Shown in pieces: positions 26,854 to 35,046 of a DNA stretch of 64,000 nucleotides. The stretch is from CBDCWO01 sp965223405 (GTDB taxonomy: Bacteria; Bacteroidota; Bacteroidia; Chitinophagales; Saprospiraceae): contig CBDCWO010000006.1 in the NCBI GenBank assembly GCA_965223405.1, positions 1,054,001 to 1,118,000 of the forward strand. The letters are read 5' to 3'. Each line of letters begins with the position of its first letter. Position 1 is the first letter of the stretch. The position numbers and the translations under genes are program-made. The notes beneath the pieces are model-generated. The model worked only from the letters and a program-made list of their open reading frames with translations. It searched no databases and was not told the DNA's origin.

Positions 26854-27762
26854 ATGAAAACAAAGTTTGGGATATTTCTCGGGTTGTTATTTGTACTGTC
26901 GGCTTTCAAATCGATAAGTCAAACACCAATTGATTCACTCAAAGTATTGACCTATAATATTTGGAATGGTTTTGACTGGGGAAAGGATACAGTGCGGGAA
27001 AGTCAATTCGTAAAATGGGTACAATATCAGGATCCCGATGTTTGTGCACTCCAAGAATTATGTGGTTTCGATTCTGTAAAGCTCGCTAACATTGCAAGAG
27101 AATGGAACCACCCTTACGCAATAATCTTAAAAACTGGTGGATATCCGGTTGGTATAACTTCCAAATACCCAATTAACTTAAAAGAACGCATTCGATCCGG
27201 TATGCATCACGGTGCTCTACATGCTACCATCACTGGTATTCATTTTTTTGTGATCCATTTTTCCCCTTCCAGTTTTGTCAAAAGGCGCTGGGAGGCCAAT
27301 CGTATAATCGAAAAAATTAAACCACTTGGAGACACGACCCCGGTTATTGTTCTAGGAGATTTCAACGCCCTTTCGCCAATGGATGCCCATCTGTACCCAG
27401 AAGGTAGTCCGGTATTAGCAAGATACCGTAGAAACCACCCCTCCGGTGATAAAGGTAATCTGGAGGATATGCAATTTGATTATGCGGTAATAGCCCGTTT
27501 TTTAGGCTATCCATTATATGACTTGGCTTACAAGTTTCAAAATGAAGATCCCGATCGGGGTACTTTCCCGGCCCTGGCTCTTTCCCATGCCAATCAGGAA
27601 ACACACCAATTATTACAAGCTCGCCAACAAAGAATAGACTATATTTTCGCTACCCGGAACCTGGCTAATCATTGCATTTCGGCGACGGTGATAAAAAACC
27701 AATATACCGAACCCCTATCAGATCATTATCCGGTAATAGCCGAATTCAAATTCCACCGGTGA
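26854..27762 (+). CDS. Secreted endonuclease/exonuclease/phosphatase family protein
   Basis: A 302-residue protein with a signal peptide (about 1-22, ending SISQ) and an EEP (DNase I-like) fold. Motifs in order are LTYNIWNG, DPDVCALQEL with the metal-binding glutamate, the histidine in HFSPSSF, VIVLGDFNAL with the DFN pair, RIDYIFATRNL, and SDHYPVIAEF with the catalytic SDH. All catalytic residues are present. Family members cut phosphodiester or phosphomonoester bonds in nucleic acids or lipids; export points to nucleic-acid scavenging or phospholipid use, which is inference. It lies alone, 138 bp after the regulator gene. Confidence 0.85.
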   Translation: MKTKFGIFLGLLFVLSAFKSISQTPIDSLKVLTYNIWNGFDWGKDTVRESQFVKWVQYQDPDVCALQELCGFDSVKLANIAREWNHPYAIILKTGGYPVGITSKYPINLKERIRSGMHHGALHATITGIHFFVIHFSPSSFVKRRWEANRIIEKIKPLGDTTPVIVLGDFNALSPMDAHLYPEGSPVLARYRRNHPSGDKGNLEDMQFDYAVIARFLGYPLYDLAYKFQNEDPDRGTFPALALSHANQETHQLLQARQQRIDYIFATRNLANHCISATVIKNQYTEPLSDHYPVIAEFKFHR

Positions 27763-27827
27763 TCCGATCGGTGGTGAGAATTGGTATGGATAGAATAGTG
27801 CGAGTACAGCCTAAACCTGTTATTATC

Positions 27828-29183
27828 TTACCCTTTTATGAAGCGATACTTTTGAATGTCATGTGGAAATATTACTTCTAAAAAATATACTCCCTTTGGC
27901 AATACATTGATATTCAATTGAATCTGCTGTTGATTTTCCATTCTTGCAAAAGACTGAAATACTTGCCCATTTGAACCAAGAATTCTTAATTGTAAGGATT
28001 TAAAGTTTGTATCCGGGATAAAGTTTAAAAAAAGAGATGCTGGGTTTGGAAACAACTGTATTTGTTTCCCATATTCATTTATGCGGATGCTTTTTATATC
28101 GGTATACTCATATTGACCATCCAAATCCACCTGTTTTAAGCGATAGTAAATCTCTCCTTGGGCTCTAACATGATCAGATAGGTAATCTACATACTTATAA
28201 TTACGAATTGTACTGGAATTCCCTGACGCGCTCACTACCCCTATACTTGAAAACGGGTGGTGATGGCCGAGCTTCCTCTCAATTTCAAAATAGTCACTAT
28301 TAATTTCTGTAGCTGTGCTCCAGACAATATTAATTTCGTCAAGTGATTTACTTTCCACATTAAAATCCATTAAACGGACCGGTAATACGGGCATTTGTGT
28401 ATAACAGTCGAAACCTTCTACATCTCCGCCAGACAAAGTGGCTACATAAGTTGCAATCCCCGTTGAAACATTTAAAGTGAATAGTTTATTGTGGTTACTT
28501 GCATTTGCCCCATCTCCGGTAATTACCCATAAAACTCCATTTTCATCAAACGTTAGACTCTCAATGTCAGTCAAATCCCGAGTGCCATTGCTGCAATCTG
28601 TTTTTTTACAAACCTGAATGTCATCAACAATAGTCGTAGCCGCACCTGTGGCGGTATTTATAGTTACTAAATCATTCCCACCGGTGTTCCCGGTATTAGC
28701 AATTCCATACAAAGTACCACCAGCATCAAATGTAATTTCATCTATATCACCTAAAGTTCCGGAAATACTTTTCCCAGTGCCTATTAGCGCTCCCGATGTT
28801 GGGTTAATTTGAATCAATAAGTCATTACCAGATTGTCTTACCGATCCATACATGGTCCCATTGTGAATTGCCAGGCCATCAATATCTCCATACGGCGTAG
28901 ATTGAGCCAAAGGTGTAAATGAGCCGTCACTTGTATTTAATGTGCCTACTTGCCCGCCATGCGCAGCATATATTGTACCATTAGAATGATCGGCGGCTAC
29001 TGTTTCAATATTTGTACTATCATTCGCTCCGATAAGCATATTGTTCATCGTAGTACGGTTGTAATCATACAAGTTATTATCCGTATCAGAAACATAGTAA
29101 CATTGGGAGAGTACCGGACTTACCAACAATAAACTGAAAACAGTGCAGACACAACCTGCCTTGAAAGTACAGTTGAATTTCAT
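27828..29183 (-). CDS. T9SS-sorted protein with beta-propeller-like N-terminus
   Basis: A 451-residue exported protein. After the signal peptide (about 1-26, ending VLSQ) come about seven repeats of a propeller-type pattern (for example NGTIYAAHGGQVGTLNTSDG and GTLYGIANTGNT), similar to the 'DUF6923/NHL-like' domains that describe stored values. From about 270 it has the common linker LPVRLMDFNVE...WSTATEINSDYFEIERK, then a T9SS type A sorting domain (LFPNPASLFLNF ... GVYFLEVIF). The function is not known; the domain set fits an adhesive or binding surface protein. It converges on the nuclease gene. A perfect 17-bp palindrome lies 26 bp upstream of its start. Confidence 0.75.
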   Translation of the reverse strand: MKFNCTFKAGCVCTVFSLLLVSPVLSQCYYVSDTDNNLYDYNRTTMNNMLIGANDSTNIETVAADHSNGTIYAAHGGQVGTLNTSDGSFTPLAQSTPYGDIDGLAIHNGTMYGSVRQSGNDLLIQINPTSGALIGTGKSISGTLGDIDEITFDAGGTLYGIANTGNTGGNDLVTINTATGAATTIVDDIQVCKKTDCSNGTRDLTDIESLTFDENGVLWVITGDGANASNHNKLFTLNVSTGIATYVATLSGGDVEGFDCYTQMPVLPVRLMDFNVESKSLDEINIVWSTATEINSDYFEIERKLGHHHPFSSIGVVSASGNSSTIRNYKYVDYLSDHVRAQGEIYYRLKQVDLDGQYEYTDIKSIRINEYGKQIQLFPNPASLFLNFIPDTNFKSLQLRILGSNGQVFQSFARMENQQQIQLNINVLPKGVYFLEVIFPHDIQKYRFIKG

Positions 29184-29208
29184 CTCAAAGGGTATTATCT
29201 TCCATTAT

Positions 29209-29225
29209 GAATTACCTGGTAATTC
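29209..29225. promoter_or_regulatory. 17-bp palindrome, possible operator
   Basis: GAATTACC-T-GGTAATTC is a perfect inverted repeat with 8-bp arms. It ends 26 bp upstream of the T9SS protein start on the minus strand. It has no T-run, so it is not a terminator; a dimeric repressor site is the simplest reading, but nothing identifies the protein. Confidence 0.3.
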
Positions 29226-29358
29226 GAGGAAGAGTACTTAATAAATTGCTATTTGGGGTTTATCCTAACTATCTGTGGGCAAAGATATAAAATTATATCA
29301 GACCTATTGAATTTCAATTTCCTCTAACTAGATGATCACTTCTCTAATTGTCTGAATT

Positions 29359-30147
29359 TTACAACTTTACAAATTGATACCCCTGAAATCCCAATTCAGT
29401 GATCAGCTGATCCAGGTATAAATACAATTTATCAGTCCGGTTGGGATGGGTTCCCATGTGAATTAAAAGTAAAAAACCATTGAGACCGTTATCCGACTTT
29501 TTCTCAAAATCCAAAATGCTTTGATATAACTGTTTACTTCCCCGATAATTAGGCATGTCCGGGGTAGTGTAATCCGCATGGGATAAAGTACCGGGAGTAT
29601 AGTTTATCAATTTCATATCCATTTCCCTGGTCCAATTGACAATGATCTGATTATACCACTCATAGGGAGGCATAAAATAGGGTATGCTTTTTCGGGTTAT
29701 TCCAAAGCTAGATATAGCTTCCAAGTTGTTCTTGAGATCCAATTGAAATTGAGGATGAGTTACGAACAGAGAATCTCTATTTTCCCAGTCGCAGTAAAGT
29801 AAATGTCGATCAGAATGAGGACCGATATAATGTCCTTGCGAAATTATTTTTCGAATGATTTTTCGAAATGATCTGTTTCTGAGAAAATCACCGGTCAAAA
29901 AAAAAGAGGCTTTAGCACCCTTTTTCTTCAAAGTTTTCAAAATATATTTTCCACCCTCTCCATATTCATGGGCTGTAAACACCAGGTAAATCTTTGGAAC
30001 CGATGTATCCATTCTGGTGATTGCGCCGAATTTATCTATTGAAATATGACCAGTGCGATAATTATCCACTACCTGCGCCGACACCGGATTCAATTGAAAA
30101 AACCCTATCAGAATCAATAATTTATTGTAAATTAGCGTCTTACCCAA
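29359..30147 (-). CDS. Polysaccharide deacetylase-like (NodB-homology) secreted protein
   Basis: A 262-residue exported protein with a short signal peptide (about 1-24, PVSAQ) and a NodB-homology domain. The expected first motif TFDD reads FTAHEYGEGG. The second motif is PHSDRHLLY, which keeps the H-x3-H zinc pair. The arginine and tryptophan motifs are replaced by YFMPPYEWYNQ, and the LLIHMG motif near the C-terminus is present. Such changes in motif 1 also occur in deacetylase domains fused to glycosidases in Bacteroidota, so the enzyme may still bind metal but be altered in activity. Substrate unknown; peptidoglycan or extracellular glycan is the usual kind. Confidence 0.72.
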   Translation of the reverse strand: MGKTLIYNKLLILIGFFQLNPVSAQVVDNYRTGHISIDKFGAITRMDTSVPKIYLVFTAHEYGEGGKYILKTLKKKGAKASFFLTGDFLRNRSFRKIIRKIISQGHYIGPHSDRHLLYCDWENRDSLFVTHPQFQLDLKNNLEAISSFGITRKSIPYFMPPYEWYNQIIVNWTREMDMKLINYTPGTLSHADYTTPDMPNYRGSKQLYQSILDFEKKSDNGLNGFLLLIHMGTHPNRTDKLYLYLDQLITELGFQGYQFVKL

Positions 30148-30253
30148 ATTGCTTAATTAATTATAATTCACTAAAGCTCTGCAATTTAACCTGCAAAGAG
30201 AGTTGGTTAAGTTAAGTAATATGTACATAGAATAAATAATCGATATATAAAAG

Positions 30254-30284
30254 TTGTTAGATTACAGAAAATAATCTAATTTTA
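30254..30284 (+). promoter_or_regulatory. Promoter of the T9SS protein gene at 30352
   Basis: TTG (30254-30256), 20 bp, then TAATTTTA (30277-30284), one mismatch from TAnnTTTG. An inverted repeat AGATTA/TAATCT with a 7-base spacer lies between the boxes at 30259-30277 and could be a control site. Transcription would start about 60 bp before the ATG. Confidence 0.45.
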
Positions 30285-30351
30285 TTCTTCTAGGATGAAC
30301 ATTTCCAACATATAAAAATATTTAACGGCAAACCTAAATAACAAAACAACT

Positions 30352-31818
30352 ATGAAAGCTTTTTTTGCTCCCCTTTTTATGTTACTAAGTATCACCCTCT
30401 TTTCACAGGATTACAGTGCCAGCCGTTTTTCTCCTCCTGGTGATACCATACCGGTATGTGTGGGAGACTCAAACACCTTGGTTTACCTGATTACCGATGA
30501 TGGATCCAATACATACAATACCAATTATGAGGTAAGTTCAAGCTCCTCGGAGGTTACCCTCTATACAGCTGAAGGAACCACCCCGGTACCGATGGGAAAT
30601 GTGAGTAATGGCACCGCTTTCCTTCCACTTCTACTCAGATATAAAGTTACAGATACAGCATCACTATCTTACTACACTATTCGCTTGATTCTCACTTGCG
30701 CGGATTCTGAATGTACCGATCCTGCAGATACAACGGCTTATACGCTGGAACTTACTATGAATCCGGTAGCCCAGGTAGAAGCTGTTCCCGACACGGTATT
30801 GTGTTCGGATGATCCGGTGGTGATTATTGCTCAAGATACCAACAATACACCCGGTTTGAGTTATGAATGGAGTACCGGTTCTACCAGCCCTTTTATTTCA
30901 GTAGATACAGCAGGTGAATATTGGGTAAAGATCACTAATGGTTGTGCCAGTTCATCTGACACCATTACAATCTATCCAGGTGGTGTACCTACCATTGATT
31001 CTTCCGTATGTACGGTAACCGCCGATACGTTGCGCAATCGGGTGTACATTACAGACACCTCTGGCCTGGCGACCACCTTTACCTGGTTGCATGATGGAGA
31101 CACCATAGCTAGTGGCGGTGATTTTACCATCGTGTCTACCGATACCTCTTCCATGCTGATGGTAGTGAATTCCGATACCACGGACTATAGTTTACAAATA
31201 TTTAATTGTGTAGTAAGCAATTATTGTGGATCCGCATCCAGCGACGGATGTGTCGGATTACTTCCTATCACATTAGTACTTTTTGAAGCCGACCTGTTAG
31301 GTCAAAACGTGTATATTAATTGGGCTACGGCGAGCGAGCAAAATAACGAACATTTTTCCATTGAAAGATCCATTGACGGCCATCAATTTGAATCAATCGG
31401 GATTGTTAATGGGGCTGGCAATAGTACGAGTACGATTAACTATTCTTTCATCGATCCCAATGCCATGACCCTGCATGCTCCCTATATTTACTATCGTTTG
31501 AAGCAAGTGGATTTTGATGGATTATATACTTACTCTGAGGTCATTTCTGTCGAAATTGAATCTGATCAAAATCTTCCTTTTGAAATCGGTTATGCCAACT
31601 TTAATGACCAGAGTTTACTCGTTCAATTCAATCAGGTTCCCGATTCGGAAATCGATATTTCGCTTTATGATTTCAGTGGTAGATTGATTTCCACACAAAG
31701 TTTTAAAGTACCAGGTCAACGACAATTTACCATGGATACAGGCGATATACCATCCGGTATTTATGTATTGACGGTAACCAAAAACGATGAGATCAAACAG
31801 CTTAAAGTATTGAAATAA
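30352..31818 (+). CDS. T9SS-sorted secreted protein with Ig-like domains
   Basis: A 488-residue exported protein. The signal peptide (about 1-19, LFSQ) is followed by acidic, Thr/Ser-rich beta-sandwich regions. One (about 145-215, DTVLCSDDPVVIIAQD ... AGEYWVKITNGC) resembles a PKD/Ig-like unit common in Bacteroidota adhesins. From about 305 it has the linker LPITLVLFEADL...WATASEQNNEHFSIERS and then a T9SS type A sorting domain ending GIYVLTVTKNDEIKQLKVLK. No catalytic motif is visible. Its own promoter is proposed at 30254-30284. The M28 peptidase gene follows after 9 bp and is probably cotranscribed. Confidence 0.78.
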   Translation: MKAFFAPLFMLLSITLFSQDYSASRFSPPGDTIPVCVGDSNTLVYLITDDGSNTYNTNYEVSSSSSEVTLYTAEGTTPVPMGNVSNGTAFLPLLLRYKVTDTASLSYYTIRLILTCADSECTDPADTTAYTLELTMNPVAQVEAVPDTVLCSDDPVVIIAQDTNNTPGLSYEWSTGSTSPFISVDTAGEYWVKITNGCASSSDTITIYPGGVPTIDSSVCTVTADTLRNRVYITDTSGLATTFTWLHDGDTIASGGDFTIVSTDTSSMLMVVNSDTTDYSLQIFNCVVSNYCGSASSDGCVGLLPITLVLFEADLLGQNVYINWATASEQNNEHFSIERSIDGHQFESIGIVNGAGNSTSTINYSFIDPNAMTLHAPYIYYRLKQVDFDGLYTYSEVISVEIESDQNLPFEIGYANFNDQSLLVQFNQVPDSEIDISLYDFSGRLISTQSFKVPGQRQFTMDTGDIPSGIYVLTVTKNDEIKQLKVLK

Positions 31819-31827
31819 CTGAGTCTT

Positions 31828-32808
31828 TTGCTTCTGAAGACCTTTTGCCGGCATGTATCCGGAGTATTTTTGTTGCTTATAATCTTGGATTGTCGTTCCA
31901 ATACCAAGAAAATACCCCAACAAAACATTTACCTATCGGTACCGGAATTTAACATAGATAGCGCCCTTTTTTATCTACGGAAACAGCTTTCTTTTGGTCC
32001 CAGGTACGTCAATTCTTCCGGCCATGAAGCATGCAAAAATTGGCTATCTTCGTTTGAATCAAAGACCAATTTTTACCTGGTTGAACAACCATTTATAGCC
32101 ACTTCTTATCGGGGAGAAGATTTGCACGGAACCAATCTGATCTTCAGACATAAGCCGGAAGTTATAGAACGATTGTTATTATGCGCCCATTGGGATACCC
32201 GACCTTTTGCGGACAAAGACACCTTGCGCACCGATGAACCAATCGCCGGTGCAGATGATGGTGCAAGTGGTGTAGCTGTAATTTTGGAAATCATGAGACA
32301 AATCGCCACAAATCCCATCCCAATGGGTCTGGATATTGTATTTTTTGATGCCGAAGACTACGGATCGGACCAAGGTGATAATGATTATTCCTGGGGATTA
32401 GGATCTCAATACTGGTCAAAAAACCTTCATGAAGATCCGTATGAAGTAAAATATGGAATTCTGTTGGATATGGTAGGTGCTCGAAATGCTACTTTTACCA
32501 AAGAAGGCTTTTCAGCACACTATGCTGCAAAAGAACAAAGTAAAATATGGAATATGGCTGCACAAATGGGTTATGGTACCTATTTTGTCAATGACCCATC
32601 GCCGGCAATTACCGATGATCATCGTTTTATTATTGAGTATGCCGGCATCCCGGTAGTAAACATCATTAATCTATCAACTCGAGGTGAATTTGGAAGTCAT
32701 CATCATACTCACCGGGATGATATTGATATCATTGATCCGAAAGTTTTAAAAGCAGTTGGCCAGGTTGCGCTCAGTGTGATTTATAATGAATCCAATGGGA
32801 CATTATAA
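31828..32808 (+). CDS. M28-family metallopeptidase / glutaminyl-peptide cyclotransferase-like lipoprotein
   Basis: A 326-residue exported protein starting with TTG. The N-terminus is a lipoprotein signal with lipobox ILDC (Cys22). The M28 zinc motifs are present: CAHWDTRPFADKD (His and Asp ligands), ADDGASGVAVILEIMRQ, DIVFFDAEDYG (acid and ligand), LLDMVGARNA and ITDDHRFI with a late histidine; SHHHTHRDDID is close to the end. Domain pattern and length fit bacterial glutaminyl cyclases, which convert N-terminal glutamine to pyroglutamate. In T9SS-containing bacteria such enzymes modify exported proteins with N-terminal Gln; this is known for the family and inferred here. It lies 9 bp after a T9SS cargo gene. 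Confidence 0.85.
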   Translation: MLLKTFCRHVSGVFLLLIILDCRSNTKKIPQQNIYLSVPEFNIDSALFYLRKQLSFGPRYVNSSGHEACKNWLSSFESKTNFYLVEQPFIATSYRGEDLHGTNLIFRHKPEVIERLLLCAHWDTRPFADKDTLRTDEPIAGADDGASGVAVILEIMRQIATNPIPMGLDIVFFDAEDYGSDQGDNDYSWGLGSQYWSKNLHEDPYEVKYGILLDMVGARNATFTKEGFSAHYAAKEQSKIWNMAAQMGYGTYFVNDPSPAITDDHRFIIEYAGIPVVNIINLSTRGEFGSHHHTHRDDIDIIDPKVLKAVGQVALSVIYNESNGTL

Positions 32809-32839
32809 ACTCTCACAATTTATCAGTTTAAGAATAAGT

Positions 32840-33301
32840 CTAAAAACTAGTTACCGCCTTACATCCACCGCTCCCTTCTTCACACTCGCAACTTTGAGAA
32901 ACACATTGTTCGTGAATTGTTTGTTTACATTTTTGACAGTTTTCTTTAGGATCACAGGTCATGGTGCAAACATAACGATACATATTTTTACCGGGAAGTT
33001 CTTCTAAAGGTACAACAACTGATATAACTCTTCCTTGACGTAAATATTTTGCTGATATGTATTTATACTTTCCTTGAACATCTTCAGCTTCTTTTATGGA
33101 AGCTTCATTAATTCTAATCCCAGTATTGTTTTCCTTAATCACGAGTTTTTTAACAAATCTCGATAGATCTTCATCAGAGTCAATATCGAACGCTTGTTCC
33201 TTAATGTGCAAAACATATTTGGTTTCGCTAAATTCGACTTTCTCAGAACAGGAAAAGATAACAATAAAACTCAATAGTATAAAATAAGTAAAATGCTTCA
33301 T
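32840..33301 (-). CDS. Cys-rich lipoprotein, family copy 1 of 4
   Basis: A 153-residue lipoprotein (lipobox IFSC, Cys18) of a family I do not recognise. The N-terminal 110 residues form a mixed alpha/beta region that includes a YVLHIKEQAF strand and a KYKYISAKYL segment. The last 42 residues form a domain with eight cysteines, C-x3-C-x5-C-x2-C-x7-C-x4-C-x-C-x6-C, opening CTMTCDPKENC and ending AVTSF. It is the last of four tandem paralogues on the minus strand and is most similar to copy 2. The even cysteine number and export suggest a disulfide-bonded knot or a metal site. No enzyme motif is visible, and there is no maturation enzyme next to it. Confidence 0.75.
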   Translation of the reverse strand: MKHFTYFILLSFIVIFSCSEKVEFSETKYVLHIKEQAFDIDSDEDLSRFVKKLVIKENNTGIRINEASIKEAEDVQGKYKYISAKYLRQGRVISVVVPLEELPGKNMYRYVCTMTCDPKENCQKCKQTIHEQCVSQSCECEEGSGGCKAVTSF

Positions 33302-33361
33302 AAGTTTTGTTTTTTTGTATTAATATTGTTTTTATTAATGTCGTTTAAAATCTAACTATAA

Positions 33362-33823
33362 CTAAAAGGATATAGAACTTGAACAGCTTCCTGTTCCAGA
33401 ATCGCAAACACAAGTTTGCGAGACACATTGTGTAATGATTGTCTGTTTACACCCTTGACAACTCCCTTTAGGATCACAGGTCATTGTACACATATATCGA
33501 TACATATTTTTACCGGCCATTGGTTCAAGTATTCCAACCGTTGTAACTTCTCTATCCTCAAGAGAGTATTTTGCAGAAATATATTGATATTCACCTTGCA
33601 AGTCCTTTGCCTTTCTTAATGCAACTTCTTTTATCCTTATATCATTATCATTTTCTTTTGTGACTACTTTTTTCATTGCATCCAATAGATCTTCATTTGT
33701 GTTTATATCAAAGACCTCATTTTTTATGATCAAAGTATAATTTCCTAGATATACATCAGCTTTTTCGTTGCAACTGATTAAAACCAAGATAACAAGAAGA
33801 CATAAACTAAATATTTTGTTCAT
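33362..33823 (-). CDS. Cys-rich lipoprotein, family copy 2 of 4
   Basis: A 153-residue lipoprotein (lipobox LISC, Cys18), the closest relative of copy 1: the spacing of the eight C-terminal cysteines is the same, and shared segments include GKNMYRYMCTMTCDPKGSC and LQGEYQYISAKYS. The protein ends CSSSISF. The domain borders are the same as in copy 1: an anchored, charged alpha/beta region and a compact Cys-rich tail. The gene is 61 bp upstream of copy 1 and 45 bp downstream of copy 3, all in one direction, so a single operon is likely. Function unknown. Confidence 0.75.
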   Translation of the reverse strand: MNKIFSLCLLVILVLISCNEKADVYLGNYTLIIKNEVFDINTNEDLLDAMKKVVTKENDNDIRIKEVALRKAKDLQGEYQYISAKYSLEDREVTTVGILEPMAGKNMYRYMCTMTCDPKGSCQGCKQTIITQCVSQTCVCDSGTGSCSSSISF

Positions 33824-33867
33824 GATGTTAATGTTTTATTCATTTATAATTATCACCTTTAAAAACT

Positions 33868-34350
33868 TTAAAATGTAATTTTACTTGAACAACTTCCTGA
33901 TGGTGTATTGCATTCACAAGTTTGTGATTCGCAACGGGTAATTATTGTTTGAGAACAACCTCCAATACAATTACTTGCTTCACAAGTCATTGTGCATTTG
34001 ACATAATAATAAAATCTAAAAGAATTTTCTCTATCCGATTTTTTCTCCAAAGGCATGAATGTCGTGAAAGGGATAGAATCCTTCATATATATTGATTTTA
34101 CAGCCCGGAATACTCCCAAATTATCTTCAATCTCAATTAATTCGGTAGATATAACTTTAACATCCTTGTTACCAATTACATCTTTTGTTAATTTGACAAA
34201 ATCTTGCTTGTAGAAACTCTTATAAGATTTTGATTCATGAATAATTTCAATACCATTATGTTCATCACCATTTAAGTCTGTGTTGCAAGCAAGGATGATC
34301 GAATAAACAGCTATTAACAAGTATATAAATTTAACGTTACTTAAATACAT
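33868..34350 (-). CDS. Cys-rich lipoprotein, family copy 3 of 4
   Basis: A 160-residue lipoprotein (lipobox ILAC, Cys22). The C-terminal domain keeps all eight cysteines, but the spacing between the second and fourth is altered (C-x4-C-x3-C in place of C-x5-C-x2-C). It begins CTMTCEASNC and ends CSSKITF. The N-terminal part is more diverged than in copies 1 and 2 but keeps the strand near residue 35 and a DNLGVFRAVKSIY segment that corresponds to LQGEYQYISAKYS in copy 2. The order and the divergence suggest old tandem duplications. It lies 17 bp after copy 4. Function unknown. Confidence 0.72.
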   Translation of the reverse strand: MYLSNVKFIYLLIAVYSIILACNTDLNGDEHNGIEIIHESKSYKSFYKQDFVKLTKDVIGNKDVKVISTELIEIEDNLGVFRAVKSIYMKDSIPFTTFMPLEKKSDRENSFRFYYYVKCTMTCEASNCIGGCSQTIITRCESQTCECNTPSGSCSSKITF

Positions 34351-34367
34351 AATTAAGTTATAATAAT

Positions 34368-34844
34368 CTAAAATGAAATGGAGCTAGAGCAACTTCCCAA
34401 AGGGAATCCATCAGAACAATCACATAATTGAGACACACATCTCTCTGTTACAGTTTGAGTACATCCATTACACCAAATGTTAGGATCACAACTCATAGTA
34501 CATTCAACAATAAAAAATGAAGCCTGGTCCCTTAGGTTTGCTTTGCTTAAAACAAGCAGTTTTGAGATTACATCCTTACCTATTTTTACCTTAGTACTGA
34601 TTCCATAAAATTCACCTAAATTATCTTGAAATTTTTCAAATTGAGCATTTAAAACATTTCTGGAATCTGTTGACAACACTTCAGCAGCTAAAACCTTTAT
34701 TTCCTTCTTTGAGGTTACATTGTATAGCTCATCTTTAAGTATAACAGTTGGAGGATATTTGTCAACCGAAAAATCCGTTTTCGTTTGACAATTACAAAGC
34801 ATTATAATAGTTAAGAGGAGTCCGAATTTGATGTGGGTTACCAT
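34368..34844 (-). CDS. Cys-rich lipoprotein, family copy 4 of 4 (first gene of the array)
   Basis: A 158-residue lipoprotein when started at the ATG at 34844; a TTG two codons upstream (34850) is also possible. Lipobox IMLC is at Cys17, with a second cysteine two residues later. The C-terminal tail has eight cysteines with the same order as the others, CTMSCDPNIWC at its start and CSSSISF at its end, and a longer last spacing (C-x8-C). It is the first gene in the direction of transcription and so the promoter-proximal one. A tract of 13 A on the plus strand lies about 28 bp upstream, where its promoter is expected. Function unknown. Confidence 0.72.
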   Translation of the reverse strand: MVTHIKFGLLLTIIMLCNCQTKTDFSVDKYPPTVILKDELYNVTSKKEIKVLAAEVLSTDSRNVLNAQFEKFQDNLGEFYGISTKVKIGKDVISKLLVLSKANLRDQASFFIVECTMSCDPNIWCNGCTQTVTERCVSQLCDCSDGFPLGSCSSSISF

Positions 34845-34871
34845 GTCCAAATGTGTTTTTAGACAAATATT

Positions 34872-34884
34872 AAAAAAAAAAAAA
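34872..34884. repeat. Homopolymer of 13 A upstream of the Cys-rich lipoprotein array
   Basis: A run of 13 A on the plus strand (T on the coding strand). On the minus strand it stands between a TTG and an AATATTTG, a weak match to the TAnnTTTG box. Its length could vary by slippage and change promoter spacing. Confidence 0.6.
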
Positions 34885-35046
34885 CTAACTTTTGCAAGTT
34901 TCTATATAATTTTATATTTTTTAAATATCCAGATTAACACAGTTTTCAATAGTTCACATCGGAAAATGTAGTTTGACTTTTTCAGTCCAAATTGAACGTG
35001 CCACATAGGTATTAAAGTATTAACATTTAAAGTATTCGACTTGGAA

